Positions 34,688 through 43,355 of a DNA stretch of 64,000 nucleotides are shown here, in pieces. The notes beneath the pieces are model-generated. The model had not been told where the DNA came from. It did no database searches and worked only from the letters and a program-made list of their open reading frames with translations. Source of the stretch: Marinobacter sp. F4216. Its GTDB lineage: Bacteria > Pseudomonadota > Gammaproteobacteria > Pseudomonadales > Oleiphilaceae. A program made the translations under genes and the position numbers. The stretch's first letter is position 1; each line of letters begins with the position of its first letter. Location: the NCBI RefSeq assembly GCF_019931195.1, contig NZ_JAIOUO010000004.1, positions 457,284-521,283 on the forward strand, in the 5' to 3' direction.

Positions 34688-35632
34688 GTGGCTTCGGAAA
34701 ACGCAGAATCACTGAGCGGTAAACTTCGCCTCGCCTACGCCGGACTGGTGGTCACGCCACTGTTCTGGGCCGGCAACGCGGTGGTGGCCCGCAGCACCGT
34801 CGAGCAGATACCGCCGCTGTCGATGTCGTTCTGGCGCTGGGTCATAGCCCTGGCCATCCTGCTACCATTTGGCCTGCCCGGGCTCTGGCGCCATCGCCTG
34901 GTCATCCGGCAACACCTGGGTTCCATGCTGGCGCTGGCCACCTTCAGCGTCGGCGCCTTCAATTCCCTGTTGTACTTTGCCGCCGTCAGCACCACGGCCA
35001 CCAACATTGCCCTGATCAACGCCACCATCCCGATTTTTGTCGCGCTTCTGGCCTGGCTGCTGCTGGGCGACCGTACCCGGCCCATTCAGGTTCTGGGCAT
35101 CGCCCTGGCGGTGCTGGGTATTCTGGTGGTGGTATCCCGGGGGGATATCACGGTGCTGACCGGGCTGGATGCCCAGCCGGGTGACCTGATCATGGTGGCG
35201 GCGGTGTTCAGCTGGGGACTGTTTTCCGTGCTGCTTCGGCGCCAGGCCGTGCCCCTGCCCGCATTCACCTTCCTGACCGCCCAGATTTTGCTCGGCACGC
35301 TGGTCATTCTGCCGTTCTATCTGGTCGATCTGATGTTCTTTTCCGGTGGTTTTACCGTGTCGGGCGACACCACACTGCCTTTGCTGTACGTGGCCATTTT
35401 TCCAGGCATTCTCGCCTTTGCCTTCTGGAACCACGGTGTGCACCGCATTGGCCCCTCAAGGGCTGCTATCTTTATGTACCTGACTCCCGTCTACGCAACC
35501 GTGCTGGCCAGTGTGTTTATTAACGAATCGCTTGGCCGGTTTCATGTTCTGGGCGGACTGCTTATCCTGACAGGATTGGTGCTGGCGACCCGGCTTGGCC
35601 GACGACCGCCCGCCAACCCTCTCTCGGAGTAA
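34688..35632 (+). CDS. EamA/DMT-family transporter
   Basis: A 314-residue inner-membrane protein with ten helices in two EamA repeats (about residues 12-145 and 160-300). 'FWAGNAVVARSTVEQIPPLSMSFWRW' opens the first and 'AAVFSWGLFSVLLRRQ' the second. It starts with GTG after a GAGAGGA site. DMT exporters move metabolites, amino acids or drugs; the cargo is not predictable. It lies between the M14 hydrolase gene and the secreted aromatic-module gene on the same strand, with short gaps, so a shared transcript is possible. Confidence 0.88.
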   Translation: MASENAESLSGKLRLAYAGLVVTPLFWAGNAVVARSTVEQIPPLSMSFWRWVIALAILLPFGLPGLWRHRLVIRQHLGSMLALATFSVGAFNSLLYFAAVSTTATNIALINATIPIFVALLAWLLLGDRTRPIQVLGIALAVLGILVVVSRGDITVLTGLDAQPGDLIMVAAVFSWGLFSVLLRRQAVPLPAFTFLTAQILLGTLVILPFYLVDLMFFSGGFTVSGDTTLPLLYVAIFPGILAFAFWNHGVHRIGPSRAAIFMYLTPVYATVLASVFINESLGRFHVLGGLLILTGLVLATRLGRRPPANPLSE

Positions 35633-35647
35633 ACCAAGGAGGCCAAA

Positions 35648-36175
35648 ATGTCTGGCATTGTCGCTCGACAGTCTCTTGTTACCACCCTTCTCCTGTTCCT
35701 CGGTCTGGGGCTGACGACCGCAGCACTCGCAGAGCCCTGCGATCCCGACGACTCCGCCTGGGATCCGAGCCGTTACTACAAGGCAGGCACTGCGGTATTT
35801 CACAACGACCGCTGGTTTGAAGCCCGTCTGGTGAACGAGGGCAAGGAGCCGGGTATTGCCTTTGACTGGAAGGCCCTGGACGAGGTGCCGGAGTGCGATT
35901 CTGAACAGAAAGCCAAGCAGGAGGCCGCCGAAGCCACCGAACCGGGCAAGCAGCCGGCCACACCGGCACCGGGCGAAACCGCGCCCGGCGTGTGTGAGCG
36001 TCCCGAGCAGTGGCGGTTCGCCGCGGAATATGAGCCGGGCAACCTGGTGATGCACGGAGGTATGGTCTGGGAGGCGATTGAAACCACCGGCGGCGATATG
36101 CCCGGAATGGAGGAGCCACCGTTATGGCAGGAAGTGGAAGACCACTGCGCCCTGAAAATGGCCACCGAGGGGTAA
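35648..36175 (+). CDS. Secreted protein with two chitin-binding-like modules
   Basis: A 175-residue protein with a signal peptide (cut after 'AALA', about residue 28). The mature part carries two similar modules: 'WDPSRYYKAGTAVFHNDRWFEA' near residues 38-60 and 'WRFAAEYEPGNLVMHGGMVWEA' near 118-140, joined by a Pro/Glu/Ala-rich linker. The W...Y..G..V....W.A pattern resembles carbohydrate-binding family 5/12 modules of chitinases, but no catalytic domain is present. Each module also has Cys residues that could form disulfides. The ligand is unknown; binding chitin or peptidoglycan is a guess. Confidence 0.72.
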   Translation: MSGIVARQSLVTTLLLFLGLGLTTAALAEPCDPDDSAWDPSRYYKAGTAVFHNDRWFEARLVNEGKEPGIAFDWKALDEVPECDSEQKAKQEAAEATEPGKQPATPAPGETAPGVCERPEQWRFAAEYEPGNLVMHGGMVWEAIETTGGDMPGMEEPPLWQEVEDHCALKMATEG

Positions 36176-36195
36176 TGATAAGCCCCGGGCGGTGA

Positions 36196-37392
36196 TCAGC
36201 CCCTGGCCCTGAGCGCAGCCTCGATCCGGTCGAGTACCTCGGTCAGAACCGAGCGTGGGCACCCCATGTTGAGTCGCATATAGCCGGACCCCGGTTCGCC
36301 GAAGGTGATGCCGGGGTTCAGCCCGACACCCGCTTGCTGGACAAAGAACCGCTTCAGTTGCGCATCGGAAAGGCCCAAATCCCGGCAATCGAGCCACATC
36401 AGATAGGTGGCCTCCGGCGCGGTACACCGAATGCCCGGCAGACTTTCCCGCACCCGTTGCACCACATAATCCCGATTCCCCTTCAGGTAGTCCCGCAGTT
36501 CATCCAGCCAGGGACCCCCTTCCCGGTAGCCGGTTTCGAACCCGACCGCACTGAACGGGTTGCACTGCAACACATGCAGGCGCTGGAATTCCGCCAGCAT
36601 GGCTCTGCGGCAGGCCTCGTCCTCAATGACCAGAGCCGACAGCCCCAGCCCCGGCAGGTTGAAGCTCTTGCTAGGCGCCACCGCCGTAACCAGCTTGTCG
36701 CCGGGCCTGGCCAGGGTTGCCAGTACGTGGTGCCTGGGGCTGTCGTCGAAGGTCAGGTCGCAATGGATTTCATCGGACAGCACCACCAGATCGTGGCGGC
36801 GGGCGATATCCAGTACCGCCTCCAGATCCTGGCGGGACCAGACACGGCCCACGGGGTTATGGGGAGAGCACAACATCAGCATCCGGGCGTCCGTTTGAGC
36901 GGCGCAGGCCTCCAGATGGTCCAGATTCATGCGGTACTGCCCCGATTCTCCATCTACGCCCGGCTCCTGAATCAGCGGGTTTTCGATCACGGTGCGCCCG
37001 GTCTGCCGGATGGAATTGAAGAACGGCGGGTACACCGGCGGCTGGATGATGACGCCCTCGCCTTCTTTCGCAAAGGCCAGGCAGGCTGCGTTCAACGATG
37101 GCACCACGCCGGGGACCATCAGGATCCACTCCTTTTCAATACGCCAGCCATGCCGGGTCTGGTACCAGTCCATCATTGCCTGGTACAGGCTGTCCGGGAA
37201 CAGGGTATAGCCGTACACGGGGTGCCTTGCCCGCTCTACCAGGGCACGGGTGACCGCCTCCGGCGCCGCAAAGTCCATGTCCGCCACCCAGGCCGGAATC
37301 ACATCCTCCCGTCCGAACACGGTCTTGCGGGCATCAAACTTCACCGCACAGGTCTGGTCGCGGTTGACGGACTGGTCGAAAGGACTGCTCAC
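36196..37392 (-). CDS. patB: MalY/PatB-type aminotransferase, probable cystathionine beta-lyase
   Basis: About 398 residues from a GTG at 37392 with AGAGGGA upstream; a longer frame to 37470 lacks support. It is a fold-type I PLP enzyme of the MalY/PatB group: 'CAVKFDARKTVFGREDVIPAWVADMDFAAPEAV' opens the protein, 'CSPHNPVGRVWSRQDL' is the PLP-ring contact, 'LSDEIHCDL' holds the PLP Asp, and 'APSKSFNLPGL' contains the Schiff-base Lys. It should split cystathionine or other C-S substrates to a thiol, pyruvate and ammonia. Regulatory roles like that of MalY are possible. Confidence 0.88.
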   Translation of the reverse strand: MSSPFDQSVNRDQTCAVKFDARKTVFGREDVIPAWVADMDFAAPEAVTRALVERARHPVYGYTLFPDSLYQAMMDWYQTRHGWRIEKEWILMVPGVVPSLNAACLAFAKEGEGVIIQPPVYPPFFNSIRQTGRTVIENPLIQEPGVDGESGQYRMNLDHLEACAAQTDARMLMLCSPHNPVGRVWSRQDLEAVLDIARRHDLVVLSDEIHCDLTFDDSPRHHVLATLARPGDKLVTAVAPSKSFNLPGLGLSALVIEDEACRRAMLAEFQRLHVLQCNPFSAVGFETGYREGGPWLDELRDYLKGNRDYVVQRVRESLPGIRCTAPEATYLMWLDCRDLGLSDAQLKRFFVQQAGVGLNPGITFGEPGSGYMRLNMGCPRSVLTEVLDRIEAALRARG

Positions 37393-37605
37393 GATCTGAT
37401 TCCCTCTGTAAACGATGGACGTTCTGGCTGAAGCTGCCGGTATTGTGGCGAGCGGCGATCGCTGCCGCAACCGCCAACAGAATCGCCCAGGAGTTTCTTA
37501 GGCTTTGGTCGAACAGGGCGTGTTAAGTGCTTGCCGAAGCAGCACAATACTTGCGAAGCTAACGGTTTTCGCCCCTGTTTTCGGAGTTTCGTCGGAGCCT
37601 TTTTG

Positions 37606-38493
37606 ATGGTTGGTCAAATCCTGTCCACCCTGCTGCCGGTGTTTTTGATTGCCGGCTGTGGCGCACTTTACGGTCGTTACCGCACCCCGGATATCCGGGG
37701 CCTGAACGTGCTCAACATGGAGCTGTTCGTGCCCATGCTGGTGTTCTCCGTACTGGCGGACCAGAAGGCGCCGTTGCAGGACTACGCCCATCTGGCGCTG
37801 GCGGGCGCAGTGGTGGTTCTGGGCTCCGGCATCGTGCTTTACCCGCTGGCCAAAGTCCTGAAGCTCAACCTCAAGACCTTCCTGCCGCCGATGATGTTCA
37901 ACAACTCCGGCAACATGGGGATTCCTCTGCTGGTGTTTGCCTTCGGAGACGCAGCGCTGCCGGCGGCCATCGTGTTGTTCATTGTCGAGATGCTGCTGCA
38001 TTTTTCCATCGGGTTACACATGCTGGACCCCCATACCTCCCTGCTCAAGCGCCTGCGGCTGCCGATCGTTTTTGCCAGTATCGCCGGCCTGTCGGTCAAT
38101 CTTGGCGGTGTGCCCTTGCCGGAGTGGTTGTTGGAAACCCTGAACATGCTCGGTGGCGTCTGCATTCCGCTGATGCTGTTTGCCCTTGGCGTGCGGATGC
38201 TGGAAATCGACTTCAGTGACTGGAAGATCGGCCTGCTCGGAGCGATTGCCTGCCCTGCCAGCGGTCTGCTCCTGGCCTGGCCGATGATCGAACTGATGAA
38301 TCTGCCCGGCCTGCAGGTGGCCTGTCTGTGGGTGTTTGCCGCCCTGCCCCCGGCGGTGCTCAATTACATGGTGGCGGAGCAGTACCAACAGGAGCCCCAC
38401 AAAGTGGCCTCGCTGGTTCTGCTCAGCAATCTGGGCAGTCTGGTGGTGATGCCCATTGTACTGGGGCTGGTGTTTGCCCAGGGCTACCTCTGA
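37606..38493 (+). CDS. AEC-family transporter
   Basis: About 295 residues, with ten hydrophobic helices in two inverted sets typical of the auxin efflux carrier family ('LLPVFLIAGCGALYGRYR' at the start, 'NNSGNMGIPLLVFAFGD' in the first half, 'LSNLGSLVVMPIVLGLVF' at the end). Bacterial members carry organic anions or amino acids such as malate. The ATG at 37606 is chosen because GGAG lies 8 bases upstream and earlier codons encode unconserved residues. It is divergent from the patB-like gene. The substrate is unknown. Confidence 0.87.
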   Translation: MVGQILSTLLPVFLIAGCGALYGRYRTPDIRGLNVLNMELFVPMLVFSVLADQKAPLQDYAHLALAGAVVVLGSGIVLYPLAKVLKLNLKTFLPPMMFNNSGNMGIPLLVFAFGDAALPAAIVLFIVEMLLHFSIGLHMLDPHTSLLKRLRLPIVFASIAGLSVNLGGVPLPEWLLETLNMLGGVCIPLMLFALGVRMLEIDFSDWKIGLLGAIACPASGLLLAWPMIELMNLPGLQVACLWVFAALPPAVLNYMVAEQYQQEPHKVASLVLLSNLGSLVVMPIVLGLVFAQGYL

Positions 38494-38508
38494 TTCCCAT
38501 AACGAAAA

Positions 38509-38544
38509 ACACCACCGGCCGCCGTTTCTGGCGAGCGGTGGTGT
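38509..38544 (-). terminator. Strong intrinsic terminator of the sulfatase gene
   Basis: On the minus strand ACACCACCG pairs with CGGTGGTGT, with an inner CGCC/GGCG pairing and an AGAAAC loop, followed directly by TTTTTCG. It lies 21 bases beyond the sulfatase stop and faces the AEC gene end. Confidence 0.8.
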
Positions 38545-38564
38545 CGGGCTCTCAAACCGTGACG

Positions 38565-40100
38565 TTAATGCCCGGTGACGGAGGACTTGGCCTTCTCGAT
38601 GGCCTCGTTGATATTCAGTGAGGCGGCTTCCTGACGTGGCGGGAACTCCTTGAACGACTCCAGGTGCCTGGTCAGGGCAGCAATCACTGGCTGGATCACC
38701 CAGCTCTTGCGCATGATCTGGTGGAAACCGGTCACGCCATCGTAATGCTCGAACGGATCTTTGCGCAGGTTAAACAGCTTGGGCATGGTGTGGAACACCA
38801 GATCCTCGTAATAGCGACCGCCCGGCTTGGTGGCAAAGTGGATCTTCCAGGGCCCGGCACGAACCGCCGTCAGGCTGGACTCGTAGTAGTACAGGTAGAA
38901 GTTACGGGCGGACTCGTCCGCCTCACCCATCCAGTAATCCAGGTTATTGAAACCGTCGATCTTTACCTTGTGGGATTCCGCCAGCTCTTCACCGATGTTC
39001 GGGCGACCGACTGCCGCTGCGATGGTGGGCAAGACGTCCTCGTGGGATGAAATCCCGTTCAGCTTGAGGCCGGCCGGGATCTTACCGGGCCAGCGCACCA
39101 GGAAGGGCACACGCACCCCACCTTCCCAGGTGGTCATTTTCTCACCCCGGAACATGGTGGTGCCGGCATCGGGCCAGCTGCTTTGTTCAGGACCATTGTC
39201 GGTGGTGTAAATCACGATGGTGTTGTCGGCGATGCCCAGATCCTCAAGCTTGTCCAGCAACTGCCCCACGTGACCATCGTGCTCCATCAGGCCACTGCCG
39301 AAGATGTCTTCCGCCGAGCTGATGGGCGTGGCCAGGTTGCGACTCTCTTCCTTCAGATGGGTATACACGTGCATCCGACTGGTGGCGTGCCAGATAAAGA
39401 ACGGCTTGTCGTCGTCCTTCGCCCGCGTCATGAAATCGATGCTACGTTTGAGGATTTCCTCATCAAAGGTCTTCATCCGCTCGCGAGTGAGCTGACCGGT
39501 GTCTTTTACCGTCTGGCCGTCTTCGGTGGCGTAGGACTCAATCACACCCCGGGGGAAAAACTGTTCCCGGAACTCTTCATCCTGGGGGTAGTCCGCCTGT
39601 TCCGGCTCCTCGGACACGTTCAGGTGGTACAGGTTGCCATAGAACTCATCAAAGCCGTGCAGCGTCGGCAGGTGCTGGTCCAGGTCTCCCAGGTGGTTCT
39701 TGCCATACTGGGCGGTCATGTAGCCTTCTTCCTTGAGGATTTCTGCGAGCGTCGGGTCTTCCTCCCGAATGCCCAGCGGGTTGCCCGGCTGGCCAACGGT
39801 GGTCAAACCCGTCCGGATCGGCAGCTGACCAAAGAGGAAAGCCGCCCGGCCAGCGGTGCAACTGGGCTGGGCGTAATGATCGGTAAACAGCGCGCCTTCA
39901 TTGGCGATGCGATCAATGTTCGGGGTCGGATACTGCATGCCAAAGGTGTAGGCACTCAGAGAATTGGGTGCCACATCGTCCACCATGATCACCAGTACGT
40001 TGGGCTTGTCAGCCGCCAGCACATGGACGGACCAGAGCAAGGCAAACAAAACGATGGAAAGAGGGCGCAAGGACCTTGCCCCGGATAATTGACGTTTCAT
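38565..40100 (-). CDS. Exported arylsulfatase-type sulfatase
   Basis: About 511 residues from the ATG at 40100, preceded by AGGGAG. A signal peptide ends near residue 30 ('WSVHVLAA'). The sulfatase signature follows: metal-binding 'MVDDVAPNSL' (Asp41, Asp42) and 'PSCTAGRAAFLFG', where Cys81 in the CxAxR motif is the residue converted to formylglycine. 'GKNHLGD' and 'TDNGPEQ' supply further active-site residues. It would remove sulfate esters from organic compounds in the periplasm or outside. The maturase that makes formylglycine is not in the window. The substrate is unknown. Confidence 0.9.
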   Translation of the reverse strand: MKRQLSGARSLRPLSIVLFALLWSVHVLAADKPNVLVIMVDDVAPNSLSAYTFGMQYPTPNIDRIANEGALFTDHYAQPSCTAGRAAFLFGQLPIRTGLTTVGQPGNPLGIREEDPTLAEILKEEGYMTAQYGKNHLGDLDQHLPTLHGFDEFYGNLYHLNVSEEPEQADYPQDEEFREQFFPRGVIESYATEDGQTVKDTGQLTRERMKTFDEEILKRSIDFMTRAKDDDKPFFIWHATSRMHVYTHLKEESRNLATPISSAEDIFGSGLMEHDGHVGQLLDKLEDLGIADNTIVIYTTDNGPEQSSWPDAGTTMFRGEKMTTWEGGVRVPFLVRWPGKIPAGLKLNGISSHEDVLPTIAAAVGRPNIGEELAESHKVKIDGFNNLDYWMGEADESARNFYLYYYESSLTAVRAGPWKIHFATKPGGRYYEDLVFHTMPKLFNLRKDPFEHYDGVTGFHQIMRKSWVIQPVIAALTRHLESFKEFPPRQEAASLNINEAIEKAKSSVTGH

Positions 40101-40345
40101 GTAGTTCTCCCTAACTAGCAGTGCTGGCTTGAGGTCTGCGGGCAACGTTATGCGCCCGCTGGCAATCCGTCGCTGGCGAACCACACAATCGGGCGAGGGA
40201 GTGAGTATCTATAACACTAGATCGCCGGGTAGCCCTGTCAAATTGCCGGGGAAGTCCGCTCTGGTGCCGGCTTCAACAGCGGGAGAATTTTCAGCCGCGC
40301 GGTGACTGCCGCAACAAAACCGGGCGGGTGGAAACGGTTGCACCA

Positions 40346-40360
40346 GATCAAAATTTGATC
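40346..40360. promoter_or_regulatory. Perfect dyad upstream of fadE, possible operator
   Basis: GATCAAAATTTGATC has perfect 7-base arms around a central A and lies 50 bases before the fadE ATG. The regulator is unknown; a fatty-acid-responsive TetR or GntR protein is a guess, and it does not match the PsrA consensus I know. Confidence 0.4.
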
Positions 40361-40409
40361 GATGGTAGGCACATAGCGCACCCAAATCACCGCGACTGGG
40401 AGGTCCCCG

Positions 40410-42911
40410 ATGAGTGTTCTGCTTCTGCTGATCAGTGCCCTGGTACTGATTTACTTCAGTATTGGTGGCAAAACCGCCGCTGCTGTCATGGCCGTTGCCA
40501 CCCTGGTAGGGGTCATTCAGGACGACTGGCACCTGGCCAGTGTTCTGATCGGCGGCGTGCTGCTCGCGCTGGCCCTGGTACTGGTCATCCCCGGAGATCT
40601 CCGCCTGGATAAACTGAGCCGGCCCCTGCTTGGCTGGGTTCGCAGCCGCCTGCCAACCCTCTCCGATACCGAGTCGGAAGCCCTGAAATCCGGCTCTGTC
40701 GACTGGGATGGCGAGCTGTTTTCCGGCCAACCGGAGTGGAACAAGCTGCTGGACGCTCAGCCGGCATACCTGACCAGTGAAGAGCAGGCCTTTATCGACG
40801 GGCCGGTTGAAAAGCTCTGCGCCATGCTCGACGACTGGAAAATCACCCACGAACATTACGACCTGCCTGAGAAAGTCTGGAAATTCATGAAGGACAAAGG
40901 ATTTTTCGGGCTGGTGATCCCCAAGGATGAAGGCGGACTGGGTTTTTCCAACACCGCCCACTCTGAAATCGTGATGAAGATTTCCACCCGCAGCGTGTCT
41001 GCGGCGGTCACCGTCATGGTGCCCAATTCCCTCGGCCCGGGTGAGCTGCTGATGCATTACGGCACCGACGAGCAGAAGCATCACTACCTGCCCCGCCTCG
41101 CCAAGGGCGAGGAGATCCCCTGCTTTGCCCTGACTTCTCCCGTGGCGGGTTCGGATGCCGGCGCCATTCCCGACAAGGGCATTGTCTGCAAGGGTCAGTG
41201 GAACGGGGAGGAAGTGCTCGGCCTGAGGGTTACCTGGAACAAGCGTTACATCACCCTGGCCCCGGTGGCTACGCTGATCGGCCTGGCCATCAAGGTCTAC
41301 GACCCGGACAAACTCCTCGGAGAGAACGACGACATCGGCGTGACCTGCGTGCTGGTGCCGCGGGACACCGACGGGGTCAATGCCGGCACCCGGCACCTGC
41401 CGATGAATACCGTGTTCATGAACGGGCCGACCTGGGGCACCGAGGTGTTCATCCCCATGGAACAGGTCATTGGTGGCCAGGACATGCTGGGCAAGGGCTG
41501 GACTATGCTGCTGGAATGCCTGTCCATTGGCCGCTCCATTTCCCTGCCGGCTCTGGGTACCGGCGCCGGCAAGGTGGCGTGTCTGGCCACCGGAGCCTAC
41601 GCCTATACCCGTGAACAGTTTGGCCGGTCCATCAGCCAGTTCGAAGGTGTTCAGGAAGCCCTGGAGCCCATGGCCGGCTATACCTACATGATGGACGCCG
41701 CCCGCCTGCTGACCTCCGGCATGCTGGACCGGGGCGTGCGGCCTTCCGTGCCTTCGGCGGTGCTGAAATACCGCAACACCGACCTGATGCGGGAGGTGAT
41801 TAACCACGCCATGGACGTTGCCGCTGGCCGGGCGGTCATTACCGGCCCCCGCAACTTCCTGGCCCGGGCCTATCAGGCCGTGCCCATCGGCATTACCGTG
41901 GAAGGCGCGAACATCCTGACCCGCAGCCTGATGATCTTCGGCCAGGGCGCCATTCGCTGCCATCCGTTCATCGTGGAAGAAATCGAAGCGGCTGGCATGA
42001 CCGATGAGGACAAGGCCGCCAAGAAATTCGATGGCATCTTCTACCGGCACCTGGCCCACACCACCCGCAACGCCCTCCGGTCCCTGGTACTCGGGTTGAC
42101 CCGGGGCCTGCCGGAACCCGTGCCCGCGGAGGGCAACATCAAGCCCTGCTACCGGCAGCTGGCCCGGTTCTCGGCCGCCTTTGCCCTGATGACCGACGTG
42201 ACGCTACTCACCGTTGGCGGCGGACTGAAGGCGCGCCAGCGGTTGTCTGGCCGCATGGCAGACTGCCTGACGCATCTGTATTACGCCACTGCGGTGATCA
42301 AGCAATGGCACGAGGAAGGCTACCCGGATGACCAAAGGCCCCTGGTGGAATGGTGCCTGCACACCTGCCTGAGGGATCTGCAGTCGTCCATGCGGGACGC
42401 CATCATCAACTTCCCGGTACCGGCACTTCGCTGGCCGCTGCGGCTGCTGGTGTTCCCGCTCGGCGCCACCGGCCTGAACGGCCCCGACGACACCCTGGGC
42501 TCCAAGGTGGCTCGCTCCATTGTCGATGACACGCCCGTGCGCCACCGCATTGCCCGTGGCACCTATGTAAACGAAAGCCCCGATGATCCGCTGGGCCGTG
42601 TGTTGAATGCCTACCGCCTGGCCCACGAAACCGCCGGCATGCGTGACCGTCTGCACCAGGCCATCCGCAACCGGGACGAGGATGAGCTGGACGGCATTGC
42701 CCTGCTGATGGGCCATCAGCGCAAGGAACTGGTGGACTGGGCCTGTGCCCAGGGCATCGTTAAGGCCGATGAATGCGACAAACTGGAGGAAGCACTGACC
42801 GCCCTGTACGACGTACTTCGGGTAGATGCGTTCGACAGCGAGGGGCTGAAGGCGCTGTCGCGGTGCGCGAAAGGCAAACGGAAGGTGGTGGAACGACCGG
42901 CCAGGAAATGA
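40410..42911 (+). CDS. fadE: Acyl-CoA dehydrogenase FadE
   Basis: An 833-residue protein. Two hydrophobic helices at about residues 2-22 and 28-55 anchor it in the inner membrane. The acyl-CoA dehydrogenase core runs from about 110 to 520: 'KDKGFFGLVIPKDEGGLGFSN', 'PCFALTSPVAGSDAGAIPD' (flavin-binding region) and 'EGANILTRSLMIFGQGAIRCHP'. The extra C-terminal region of about 280 residues is the DUF1974-type extension of FadE. It makes trans-2-enoyl-CoA in the first step of fatty-acid beta-oxidation. A GAGGT site precedes the start. Confidence 0.95.
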   Translation: MSVLLLLISALVLIYFSIGGKTAAAVMAVATLVGVIQDDWHLASVLIGGVLLALALVLVIPGDLRLDKLSRPLLGWVRSRLPTLSDTESEALKSGSVDWDGELFSGQPEWNKLLDAQPAYLTSEEQAFIDGPVEKLCAMLDDWKITHEHYDLPEKVWKFMKDKGFFGLVIPKDEGGLGFSNTAHSEIVMKISTRSVSAAVTVMVPNSLGPGELLMHYGTDEQKHHYLPRLAKGEEIPCFALTSPVAGSDAGAIPDKGIVCKGQWNGEEVLGLRVTWNKRYITLAPVATLIGLAIKVYDPDKLLGENDDIGVTCVLVPRDTDGVNAGTRHLPMNTVFMNGPTWGTEVFIPMEQVIGGQDMLGKGWTMLLECLSIGRSISLPALGTGAGKVACLATGAYAYTREQFGRSISQFEGVQEALEPMAGYTYMMDAARLLTSGMLDRGVRPSVPSAVLKYRNTDLMREVINHAMDVAAGRAVITGPRNFLARAYQAVPIGITVEGANILTRSLMIFGQGAIRCHPFIVEEIEAAGMTDEDKAAKKFDGIFYRHLAHTTRNALRSLVLGLTRGLPEPVPAEGNIKPCYRQLARFSAAFALMTDVTLLTVGGGLKARQRLSGRMADCLTHLYYATAVIKQWHEEGYPDDQRPLVEWCLHTCLRDLQSSMRDAIINFPVPALRWPLRLLVFPLGATGLNGPDDTLGSKVARSIVDDTPVRHRIARGTYVNESPDDPLGRVLNAYRLAHETAGMRDRLHQAIRNRDEDELDGIALLMGHQRKELVDWACAQGIVKADECDKLEEALTALYDVLRVDAFDSEGLKALSRCAKGKRKVVERPARK

Positions 42912-42919
42912 CCGGGGGG

Positions 42920-42945
42920 CCGGGCCAGATACGTGTCTGGCCCGG
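42920..42945 (+). terminator. Hairpin after fadE
   Basis: CCGGGCCAGA (42920-42929) pairs perfectly with TCTGGCCCGG (42936-42945) around a 6-base loop, just after the fadE stop, and is followed by ACTTTC. The T-run is weak, but the position fits termination between convergent genes. Confidence 0.6.
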
Positions 42946-42956
42946 ACTTTCAGCCA

Positions 42957-43265
42957 TCAGCGCCGGTTGAGAATATCGATGATTTCCCGGGTATCCTTGA
43001 TGATGGTGTAAACACGGTCCTCAATTTCCACCCGCTGGCGGCCATTGCCCATGTCGTAGATATCACCGTAATGATAATGATCGTGGTCCAGACGATCACC
43101 GCGGTGGTAACCATTGAGCTTTTTCTGCCAGCCCGGGGGCAGCTGTCCGCCCTTTGCTACCTTCTTCTGCAGGCCCGGAGGCAGTTCATTGTGAGAGGAC
43201 TTGGCCAGGGCCGGCGCTGCGCCCACCATCATGCCCATCAGGGCGATCAACAAAACGGATTTCAT
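42957..43265 (-). CDS. Exported RcnB/CigR-like small protein
   Basis: A 102-residue protein with a signal peptide (residues 1-21, 'LMGMMVGAAPALA'). The mature part has 'ELPPGLQKKVAKGGQLPPGWQKKL', a doubled LPPGxQKK motif, and a basic, His/Tyr-rich centre ('HRGDRLDHDHYHYGDIYD') ahead of a short beta fold. This resembles the RcnB/CigR (anti-virulence regulator) group of periplasmic proteins. The function is unknown. It is convergent with fadE. Confidence 0.75.
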   Translation of the reverse strand: MKSVLLIALMGMMVGAAPALAKSSHNELPPGLQKKVAKGGQLPPGWQKKLNGYHRGDRLDHDHYHYGDIYDMGNGRQRVEIEDRVYTIIKDTREIIDILNRR

Positions 43266-43355
43266 AAACGTTACCTACTCCGAACTTCAGGTTTGTAGCG
43301 AAACTACCACGTTGGTGGCCTTTCATCAGTTAACGCTCGTTCATGCTTTGAGGTT

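Noticed and set aside
40185..40409. PsrA/FadR operator of known consensus before fadE
   Set aside because: The dyad present does not match the consensus I know, so only an unassigned operator is reported.
40209..42059. A 616-residue open frame antisense to fadE
   Set aside because: Low-complexity Gly/His/Gln composition typical of antisense translation; fadE is clearly coding.
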